From JBOGEB01 sp050743125 (GTDB taxonomy: Bacteria > Actinomycetota > Nitriliruptoria > Euzebyales > Egibacteraceae), in assembly GCA_050743125.1 (NCBI GenBank), contig JBOGEB010000033.1, forward strand, positions 1-29,131: a stretch of 29,131 nucleotides of DNA, given 5' to 3'. The translations under genes were made by a program, and so were the position numbers. The notes beneath the pieces are model-generated. The model had not been told where the DNA came from, made no database searches, and saw only the letters and a program-made list of their open reading frames with translations. This document shows, one piece after another, positions 7,741-13,739 of the stretch. Numbering within the stretch: the first letter of the stretch is position 1; each line of letters begins with the position of its first letter.

Positions 7741-8061
7741 GTGTCTCTCAGTACCGAGGAAGTGCGGCACGTCGCCCGGCTCGCGCGGCTCGCGCTGACC
7801 GACGAGGAGGTCGAGTCGCTGCGATCGCAGCTGTCCGACATCCTCGCCTACGCCGAGAAGGTCGGCGAGGTCGCGGCGTCCGACGTCCCGCCCACCGGCC
7901 ACGCCTACCCGCTGCGGAACGTGCTCCGGGCTGACGAGCCCCGTCCCTCGCTGACCGCGGACGAGGCGCTGTCGACCGCGCCGGAGCCCCAAGACGGCCG
8001 CTTCCAGGTGCCCCGGATCGTGGGGGAAGAACCGCAGCCGGATGGCGGTGATCGCACGTGA
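7741..8061 (+). CDS. gatC: Aspartyl/glutamyl-tRNA amidotransferase subunit C
   Basis: Small belt subunit that holds GatA and GatB together in the GatCAB complex, which converts Glu-tRNA(Gln) and/or Asp-tRNA(Asn) to the amidated forms. 106 aa, with the family pattern EEVRHVARLARLALTDEE near the N-terminus, a long helix with the QLSDILAYAEKV motif, and the conserved PLRNVLRADEPRPSL loop. The GTG start at 7741 has a clear GAAGGAG ribosome binding site about 9 nt upstream. The stop overlaps the gatA start by 4 nt (GTGA), indicating translational coupling. Confidence 0.95.
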   Translation: MSLSTEEVRHVARLARLALTDEEVESLRSQLSDILAYAEKVGEVAASDVPPTGHAYPLRNVLRADEPRPSLTADEALSTAPEPQDGRFQVPRIVGEEPQPDGGDRT

Positions 8062-9542
8062 GCCGGGAGCTGCTCACCGCGACCGCGACCCAGCTGCGGG
8101 GGCTCATCGCCCGCCGCGACGTCAGCGCCACTGAGGTCGTCCGCGCTCACCTCGACCGCATCCACGCGACGGACAGCCGCGTCAACGCGTTCCTGCGGGT
8201 GCTCGATGAGGCCGCGCTCACGCATGCGGCCGACATCGACCGGCGGATCGCCGCTGGCGAGCCGGTCGGCCCGCTCGCCGGGGTCCCGCTCGCGCTCAAG
8301 GACATCCTCTGCACGCGCGGCGTCGAGACCACCTGCGCGTCCCGCATCCTCGAGACCTACCGGCCGCCCTACGACGCGACCGTGGTCGAGCGCCTGCGGG
8401 CCGCCGACGCTGTCGTCGTGGGCAAGACGAACCTCGACGAGTTCGCGATGGGCTCGTCGACGGAGAACTCCGGGTTCACGCCGACGCGCAACCCGTGGGA
8501 CCTCGGGCGGGTGCCGGGCGGCTCCTCGGGCGGCTCGGCGGCGGCGGTCGCCGGGCTCGCCGCGCCGCTGGGGATCGGCACCGACACCGGCGGGTCGATC
8601 CGCCAGCCCGCCGCGCTGTGCGGCCTCGTGGGCGCAAAGCCGACCTACGGGCTGGTGAGCCGATACGGGCTCATCGCGTTCGCGTCGTCGCTCGACCAGG
8701 TCGGGCCGATCGCCCGCTCGGTCGGCGACGCGGCGCTCCTGCTCGAGGCGATCGCCGGCCACGACCGGATGGACTCCACGTCGATCCCGGTCGAGGCGCC
8801 CGATCTGCGCAGCGGGATCGACCAGGGGGTCGAGGGGCTGCGTGTCGGGGTGATCCGCGAGTTCGCCAGCGGCGAGGGCCTTGCCGAGGGCGTGCAGGCC
8901 CGAGTGGCGGACGCGGTCGTCTGCCTCGGCAAGCTCGGCGCCGAGATCGTCGAGGTGAGCCTCCCGCACGCCGGCTACGGCGTGAATGCCTACTATCTGA
9001 TCGCCCCCAGCGAGTGCTCCTCGAACCTGTCCCGCTACGACGGCGTGCGCTACGGGCTGCGCCTTCCCGGTGAGACCGCCGAGCAGATGATGGCCCGCAC
9101 CCGCGGCGAGGGCTTCGGGCCCGAGGTCAAGCGCCGCATCATGATCGGCACCTACGCGCTGTCCGCCGGCTACTACGACGCCTACTACGCCCAGGCGCAG
9201 CGGGTGCGGACCCTGATCATCCGCGACTTCGAGGCGGCCTACGCCCAGTGCGACGTGCTCGTCAGCCCAACCTCGCCGATCACGGCGTTCGCGCTCGGCG
9301 AGAAGGTCACCGACCCGCTCGCGATGTACTTGAACGACGTCTACACGATCCCGTCGAACCTGGCCGGCGCCCCGGCGATGTCCGTCCCGGTCGGCCTCGA
9401 CGACACCGGCCTCCCGGTCGGCCTCCAGATCATGGCGCCGGTCCTCGGCGAGGCCGTGATGTTCCGCGTCGCCAGGGCGCTCGAGGTCGAGGTCGCCTTC
9501 GACCCCGCCCCCCGCGGCCCCAACGCCCTCGAAGCGCCGTGA
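8058..9542 (+). CDS. gatA: Aspartyl/glutamyl-tRNA amidotransferase subunit A
   Basis: Amidase-signature subunit that releases ammonia from glutamine or asparagine for the GatB reaction. 494 aa. The Ser-cisSer-Lys catalytic triad is visible: K81 (LALKD), S156 (GGSSGGSAAAV) and the nucleophile S180 (TDTGGSIRQPA). Each lies two residues beyond its counterpart in Staphylococcus aureus GatA (K79, S154, S178). The GTG start overlaps the gatC stop. The gene ends 5 bases from the stop codon of a convergent PIN toxin gene, which separates it from gatB. Confidence 0.97.
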   Translation: MSRELLTATATQLRGLIARRDVSATEVVRAHLDRIHATDSRVNAFLRVLDEAALTHAADIDRRIAAGEPVGPLAGVPLALKDILCTRGVETTCASRILETYRPPYDATVVERLRAADAVVVGKTNLDEFAMGSSTENSGFTPTRNPWDLGRVPGGSSGGSAAAVAGLAAPLGIGTDTGGSIRQPAALCGLVGAKPTYGLVSRYGLIAFASSLDQVGPIARSVGDAALLLEAIAGHDRMDSTSIPVEAPDLRSGIDQGVEGLRVGVIREFASGEGLAEGVQARVADAVVCLGKLGAEIVEVSLPHAGYGVNAYYLIAPSECSSNLSRYDGVRYGLRLPGETAEQMMARTRGEGFGPEVKRRIMIGTYALSAGYYDAYYAQAQRVRTLIIRDFEAAYAQCDVLVSPTSPITAFALGEKVTDPLAMYLNDVYTIPSNLAGAPAMSVPVGLDDTGLPVGLQIMAPVLGEAVMFRVARALEVEVAFDPAPRGPNALEAP

Positions 9543-9547
9543 TGTGC

Positions 9548-9943
9548 TCAGAGCTCGGTGGGTCCAATGACCTTGACGAGTCGGGCGGCACCCCGCCGCA
9601 GCCGGTTATCCAGCGTGAGCAGCGGGCAGTCGAGCAACCGCGCGAGCGCGACGTACTCGGCGTCGTAGGTCTTTGCCCATCCCAGCGCGTCGGCCACGCG
9701 CCAGGCCTCCGGGCCGAGATTGTCGGGAGCTTGCGGCCCGATCGGGGCAGCGAGCAAGCGCTCGAATGCCTTCGTCGCAAGCTCACCGGAGATCGTGCCG
9801 CGCCAACTCAGCTGGTGGAGGGCCGAAGCCACCTCCGACCACAGAAGCGGCGGGGCAACCAGGCGGTGCGTCTGCAGCGGTGTGAGCCCCTTGGCGCTTT
9901 GGCAGCCGTGGACGACGGTGCTCGCATCGACGGCCAGCAGCAT
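9548..9943 (-). CDS. vapC: PIN-domain ribonuclease toxin, VapC-like
   Basis: 131-aa PIN-domain protein, the likely toxin of a type II toxin-antitoxin pair that cleaves RNA in a metal-dependent way. The acidic metal-binding quartet can be seen: D6 (AVDAS), E37 (LLWSEVA), D94 (TYDAEYVAL) and D112 (LTLDNRL). The ATG at 9943 shares one base with the stop of the upstream antitoxin gene (TGATG), so the two are translationally coupled. An alternative TTG one codon earlier is less likely. The pair lies antisense between gatA and gatB. All four acidic residues are retained, suggesting an active toxin. The target RNA is unknown. Confidence 0.88.
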   Translation of the reverse strand: MLLAVDASTVVHGCQSAKGLTPLQTHRLVAPPLLWSEVASALHQLSWRGTISGELATKAFERLLAAPIGPQAPDNLGPEAWRVADALGWAKTYDAEYVALARLLDCPLLTLDNRLRRGAARLVKVIGPTEL

Positions 9944-10194
9944 CAATGGCCCTGGCGGGAGAGGCGGATCGCCGCGACGACGTCCGGCATCGGCTCACCG
10001 GTGATTGTGCGGTCCCAGCCCCACGATTCTGGAATCGGCAGCGTCTCCGACTCCGACAGCGCTTCGAGGTCCTCTTCGTCGATCAGGTGCTGGGTCCCCG
10101 CTTTCTGCGCACGCAGCTTGCCGGAGCGGATCCAGCGGCGGATGGTTTCGGGGCTCTTGGAGACGCGAGCGGCGGCCTGAGGTACGGTCAACAT
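9943..10194 (-). CDS. Antitoxin with excisionase/MerR-type helix-turn-helix, partner of the PIN toxin
   Basis: 83-aa protein. Residues 1-45 form a winged helix-turn-helix of the excisionase type (LTVPQAAARVSKSPETIRRW, then GKLRAQKAGTQHLIDEEDL), and the rest is an acidic tail that presumably wraps the PIN toxin. By analogy with VapBC pairs it neutralises the toxin and represses its own operon. The ATG at 10194 sits 2 bp inside a perfect palindrome (10197-10212) that overlaps a -10-like TAGTAT, so autoregulation is likely and the mRNA may be nearly leaderless. Confidence 0.82.
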   Translation of the reverse strand: MLTVPQAAARVSKSPETIRRWIRSGKLRAQKAGTQHLIDEEDLEALSESETLPIPESWGWDRTITGEPMPDVVAAIRLSRQGH

Positions 10195-10196
10195 GG

Positions 10197-10219
10197 GTGT
10201 AGCATACTACACTTATCTT
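10197..10219. promoter_or_regulatory. Palindromic operator of the toxin-antitoxin pair, overlapping the gatB promoter region
   Basis: GTGTAG-CATA-CTACAC (10197-10212) is a perfect palindrome. On the minus strand it contains TAGTAT, a -10-like box 9 nt before the antitoxin ATG. On the plus strand it directly precedes TATCTT (10214-10219), a possible -10 for gatB. The antitoxin is the natural candidate ligand. Confidence 0.5.
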
Positions 10220-10238
10220 GCGATTGGGAGGAGCCACG

Positions 10239-11747
10239 ATGACGGCCACCCTGCAGGCCACCCGCTATGAGGCGGTGATCGGGCTCGAGGTGCATGTCGA
10301 GCTCAGCACACGGACGAAGATGTTCTGCGGGTGCACGACCGACTTCGGCGGGCAGCCCAACACCCGCACGTGCCCGGTGTGCCTGGGGCAGCCGGGGTCA
10401 TTGCCGGTGACCAACGCCCGGGCGGTCGAGTACGCGATCAGATTGGGTCTGGCGCTGGGGTGCGAGGTCGCGCCGGCCAGCCAGTTCCACCGGAAGAACT
10501 ACTTCTATCCAGACATGCCGAAGAACTACCAGATCTCCCAGTACGACGTGCCGATCTGCACGGGTGGGCACCTCGACGTGGAGACCGAGGAGGGACCATC
10601 GTCACCGGGGGCGTCCCCAGGGTCCCCTCTGGGGTTCCGAACCCCCTCACGCCGCGTGGGGATCACCCGCGTCCACATGGAGGAGGACACCGGCAAATCG
10701 GCGCACGTCGGCAGGACGGGGCGGATCCACGGAGCGGACTACTCGCTCGTCGACTACAACCGCGCCGGCATTCCGCTGCTCGAGGTCGTCTCCGAGCCCG
10801 ACCTCCGCTCCTCGGCCGAGGCGCGCGCCTACCTGAAGGAACTCCAGGCGATCGTCCTCACGCTGGGGATCAGCGACGCCAAGCTCGAGGAGGGCTCGAT
10901 GCGCTGCGACGCGAACATCTCGGTGCGTCCTGTGGGGCAGCCGGTGCTCGGCACACGCGTCGAGGTGAAGAACATGAACTCGGTGCGCTCGCTCGGCCGG
11001 GCGATCGAGCACGAGATCACCCGTCAGGTCGGGTTGCGCTCGGCGGGCCTGCCGGTGGTGCAGGAGACCCGTCACTGGGACGAGGACGCCGGCCGTACCT
11101 CGACCTTGCGGGTGAAGGAGACCACCGAGGACTACCGCTACTTCCCCGACCCCGACCTTGTCGTGCTCGAGCCCGACCCGGCCTGGGTCGCCGAGCTGCG
11201 CGCGACGCTTCCCGAGCTGCCGGCGGCCACCCGCCGACGCCTGGCCGAGACGTATCAGCTCACCGCCGAGCACGTCGCCACGCTCCTCGACGGCGGCCTG
11301 GCCGGGTTGCTCGAAGACGCCGTGGCCGCCGGGGCCGGCGCGGGCGAGGCCGCGAACTGGCTGGTCAACGAGGTCATGTCCTGGCGCAACGAGCACGGGA
11401 CCGCGGACATCTCGGGTGCCCAGCTCGCTCGGCTGATCGCGTTGGTGCAGGACGGCACGCTGTCGACGAAGCTCGCGCGCCAGGTGCTCACGGACGTGCT
11501 GGCCGGGCGTGGAGACCCCGCGCAGATCGTCGAGCAGCGCGGCTACCGGCAGCTCTCGGACGGCGACGAGCTCGCCGCGATCGTGGATACGGTCATCGCC
11601 GAGCAGGCCGACGCGGCGCAGCGCGTCCGTGAGGGGAACAGGAAGGCGATCGGCGCGCTGGTCGGGGCGGTGATGCGGGCCACCCAGGGAAAGGCCAACC
11701 CGCAGCTCGTGAACCGCCTGCTCAGCGAGCGGCTCAGCGGGCACTGA
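10239..11747 (+). CDS. gatB: Aspartyl/glutamyl-tRNA amidotransferase subunit B, with a small in-frame insertion
   Basis: Subunit that binds the mischarged tRNA, activates the acyl group with ATP and transamidates it. 502 aa. Family signatures: YEAVIGLEVHVEL near the N-terminus, KMFCGC and TCPVCLGQPGSLPV, the DMPKNYQISQYD motif, the RVHMEEDTGKS and VDYNRAGIPLLE motifs, and the C-terminal YqeY-like tail (NRKAIGALVGAVMRATQGKA). ATG at 10239 has a strong GGGAGGAG ribosome binding site. Between TEE and RRVGITRVH (about residues 116-138) there is a Pro/Ser/Gly-rich stretch absent from the usual family pattern and encoded by GC-rich palindromic DNA. The gene is separated from gatCA by an inverted toxin-antitoxin pair. 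Confidence 0.96.
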   Translation: MTATLQATRYEAVIGLEVHVELSTRTKMFCGCTTDFGGQPNTRTCPVCLGQPGSLPVTNARAVEYAIRLGLALGCEVAPASQFHRKNYFYPDMPKNYQISQYDVPICTGGHLDVETEEGPSSPGASPGSPLGFRTPSRRVGITRVHMEEDTGKSAHVGRTGRIHGADYSLVDYNRAGIPLLEVVSEPDLRSSAEARAYLKELQAIVLTLGISDAKLEEGSMRCDANISVRPVGQPVLGTRVEVKNMNSVRSLGRAIEHEITRQVGLRSAGLPVVQETRHWDEDAGRTSTLRVKETTEDYRYFPDPDLVVLEPDPAWVAELRATLPELPAATRRRLAETYQLTAEHVATLLDGGLAGLLEDAVAAGAGAGEAANWLVNEVMSWRNEHGTADISGAQLARLIALVQDGTLSTKLARQVLTDVLAGRGDPAQIVEQRGYRQLSDGDELAAIVDTVIAEQADAAQRVREGNRKAIGALVGAVMRATQGKANPQLVNRLLSERLSGH

Positions 11748-12010
11748 AGCGTCCCCGAAACCGGCGGTCACTATCCTCTGTTTCGGGTCGCGTCGCGTCG
11801 GGTTCCGCTCGCGAAGAGCCGTTTAGGTCGGAGCCTCTTTCCGGGACGTGACCCGACCTCTTGTCAGGTGATCGCCACATATTTTTGTTATATCTGAAGC
11901 GGTTTCGGCGGCAAGGGGCTGGGGGAGTCCCCCATAGAAGGCCACCGAAACCGCGCTCCGCTTTCGCTTCGCCCACAGGGCAAGGCCGCGGTTCTCAGAC
12001 ACGTCCTTAG
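11748..12010 (-). mobile_element. MITE-like structured repeat, copy A (inverted relative to copy B)
   Basis: Read on the minus strand from 12005, this begins GACGTGTCTGAGAACCGCGG and matches copy B (13286-13527) through most of its length, roughly 85-90% by eye from 12005 down to about 11785. The end nearest gatB has diverged. The target-like pentamer CTAAG (as CTTAG, 12006-12010) borders the conserved end. The element starts right after the gatB stop codon. It contains a long hairpin (11911-11948 region) with the nested TGGGGGAGTCCCCCA. No transposase frame is present. Confidence 0.7.
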
Positions 12011-12060
12011 GGCGGTCGCGACCGCCGCGAGCTGCGCGCTCGGGGGCGTAATGGTCCTGG

Positions 12061-12066
12061 TAGGCT
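12061..12066 (+). promoter_or_regulatory. Weak candidate -10 box for crtE
   Basis: TAGGCT fits TANNNT and lies between repeat copy A and the crtE start region. No convincing -35 hexamer is seen. A 9-codon open frame with a GGGAG ribosome binding site (ATG 12116, stop 12143-12145) overlaps the chosen crtE start as ATGA and could couple translation. Confidence 0.25.
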
Positions 12067-12141
12067 CCGCCCACAATTCGGCAGTCGGTCGGGCGGCGTG
12101 TGACGAACAGGGAGCATGGCAACGACTCCGGGGCGCGGCAG

Positions 12142-13284
12142 ATGACCGTCGGGAGCACGATGCGTGGATCTGCGACGGAGCACACGACACCGCAGGCGTG
12201 TTGCGCGGGCACATCGAACGACCGCTCCGGTGTCTCCGCCCTCGACGAGGTCTCCGGGCCCGTCACCGCGCTCCTCGACTGGTTCCTCGCCGGGCGGGTT
12301 GCCGACCTCGTCAAGCTCGACCCTGAGCTGGAGACGCTCGGCGTCGAGGTCGCCGGGCTCGTCCGGGCGAGCGGCAAGCGGCTGAGGCCCGCGTTCGTGT
12401 ACTGGGGCCATCGCGCGACGGGGGCACCGCACACCGAGGCCGTGTACTGGCCGTCGGGGGCCGTCGAGCTGCTCCACACGTTCGCCCTCATCCACGACGA
12501 CGTGATGGACCGCTCGGCGCTGCGGCGCGGCCGCCCGGCGGTGCACGAGTCGCTCGCGCAGTCCCACCGCGACGAGGGGCTGGCCGGCAACCCGGCCTGG
12601 TTCGGGATGGGCGGGGCGATCCTCGCCGGCAATCTCGCGTTTGTGTGGGCCGACCAGCTACTCGATGGCGCGGACCTCGCTGCCGCCGCCCTCGACCGGG
12701 CACGGCGGGTGTTCACGGAGCTGCGCGTCGAGGTCATGGCCGGTCAGTACCTCGACCTCCGGCTCGCGGGGCGGGACGGCGCGCTGGAGCAGGACGCCCT
12801 TCGGATCGCCCTGCTGAAGTCCGGTCGCTACACGGTCACCCGGCCGCTCCAGCTCGGCGCCGCGATCGGCGGCGGTGACGAGCTGCTCGACGCGTCGTTG
12901 TGTGCGTTCGGTGACGCGATCGGGCTGGCCTTTCAGCTGCGCGACGACGTGCTCGGGCTGTTCGGCGACCCCGAGGCGACCGGCAAGGGCGCGCTGTCCG
13001 ACCTCCGCGAGGGCAAACGCACCGTGCTCATGCTGCGCGCGCTCGAGCTCGCCAGCCCGGCGGAGCGCGCTGTCCTGTCCCGTGTGCTGGGCGACCCGGA
13101 GCTCGACGAGCCCGACGCGAACCGCGCCCGCCAGATCATCGTCGACTGCGGCGCCCTCGACATGGTGGAGCGGCTGCTCGCCTGCAAGCACGAGCAGGCG
13201 TGCCGGGCGCTCGCGCCGATCCCGGCGCCGGCTCGGCAGGCGCTCGCCGACCTCGCCGACCTGGCCGCGTTCCGGGCGGTCTAA
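12142..13284 (+). CDS. crtE: Polyprenyl (geranylgeranyl) diphosphate synthase for carotenoid synthesis
   Basis: Class I trans-prenyltransferase joining IPP to allylic diphosphates, most likely making GGPP for crtB. About 380 aa. The first Asp-rich motif is DDVMD (D119-D123). The second is DDVLGLFGD (D268 onward), the modified form seen in many actinobacterial GGPP synthases. SGKRLRPAF (IPP binding) and GQYLDL are also present. Start uncertain: the frame is open from 12100; ATG 12142 is preferred because it overlaps the stop of a short upstream frame that has a good ribosome binding site. The stop codon TAA lies inside the CTAAG duplication that borders repeat copy B, so the repeat begins 1 base after the stop. 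Chain length is inferred from the carotenoid context. Confidence 0.93.
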   Translation: MTVGSTMRGSATEHTTPQACCAGTSNDRSGVSALDEVSGPVTALLDWFLAGRVADLVKLDPELETLGVEVAGLVRASGKRLRPAFVYWGHRATGAPHTEAVYWPSGAVELLHTFALIHDDVMDRSALRRGRPAVHESLAQSHRDEGLAGNPAWFGMGGAILAGNLAFVWADQLLDGADLAAAALDRARRVFTELRVEVMAGQYLDLRLAGRDGALEQDALRIALLKSGRYTVTRPLQLGAAIGGGDELLDASLCAFGDAIGLAFQLRDDVLGLFGDPEATGKGALSDLREGKRTVLMLRALELASPAERAVLSRVLGDPELDEPDANRARQIIVDCGALDMVERLLACKHEQACRALAPIPAPARQALADLADLAAFRAV

Positions 13285-13285
13285 G

Positions 13286-13527
13286 GCCGTGTTTGAGAAT
13301 CGTGGCCTTGCCCCGTGGGCGAAGCGGAGCGGAGCGCAGTTTCGGCGGCCTTCTATGGGGGACTCCCCCAGCCCCTGGCCGCCGAAACTGCCTCAGATAT
13401 AACAAAACATACGATGATCAACTGACAAGAGGTCGGGTCGCGTCCCGGAAAGAGGCTCCGACCTAAAAGGCTCTTCGCGAGCGGAACCCGACGCGACGCG
13501 ACCCCCACAACAGTTTTCAAACACGTT
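13286..13527 (+). mobile_element. MITE-like structured repeat, copy B (complete, with flanking CTAAG duplication)
   Basis: A 242-bp non-coding element. The ends are imperfect terminal inverted repeats: GCCGTGTTTGAGAA on the left and, reading inward from the right, AACGTGTTTGAAAA (11 of 14 identical). CTAAG flanks both sides (13281-13285 and 13528-13532), consistent with a target-site duplication related to the YTAR target of IS5-family elements. Inside is a perfect 14-bp stem (13337-13350 with 13377-13390) whose loop holds TGGGGGACTCCCCCA. A second arm pair is GGGTCGCGTC / GACGCGACCC. It lies directly after the crtE stop, so it could also serve as a terminator. No transposase is encoded here. 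Confidence 0.75.
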
Positions 13528-13589
13528 CTAAGGCGGTCTAAGAGGTGTTCGAGAAGCTCGGCGGCCAGGCGGGCGTAGGTCCTCTTCCA

Positions 13590-13661
13590 CAACGTTCCTG
13601 CGTACCTGGAGGAACGTTGCCTCCAAGCCGTCTTCGCCGCAGCCTGACCTGCAACGTTCCT
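13590..13661 (+). promoter_or_regulatory. Three CAACGTTCCT sites upstream of crtI
   Basis: The decamer CAACGTTCCT occurs at 13590-13599, as its exact reverse complement at 13610-13619, and again in direct orientation at 13652-13661. Centre-to-centre distances are 20 and 42 bp, close to two and four helical turns. The sites lie 79-150 bp before the crtI start, the expected place for an activator or repressor of the crtI-crtB operon. The factor is unknown; the sites do not match the usual actinobacterial LexA box. Confidence 0.55.
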
Positions 13662-13739
13662 CCGAATGCGGCGGACGTTTCATGACGGCGCCTGCGCGGT
13701 CGCACCGTCATCGGTCGCCCGGGGAGCGCTGACCCTGCG

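Noticed and set aside
6259..7992. 577-codon minus-strand open frame opposite ligA and gatC.
   Set aside because: Shadow of two firmly identified genes; the composition is that of antisense GC-rich DNA.
13540..13560. A second CTAAG followed by AGGTGTTCGAGAAGCTCGG, resembling the repeat's terminal sequence.
   Set aside because: The similarity covers under 20 bases and does not continue; it may be a decayed end, but it is too short to call another copy.
13590..13619. LexA (SOS box) site upstream of crtI.
   Set aside because: The actinobacterial SOS box needs GAAC-N4-GTTC. The sites here contain AACGTT without that spacing.
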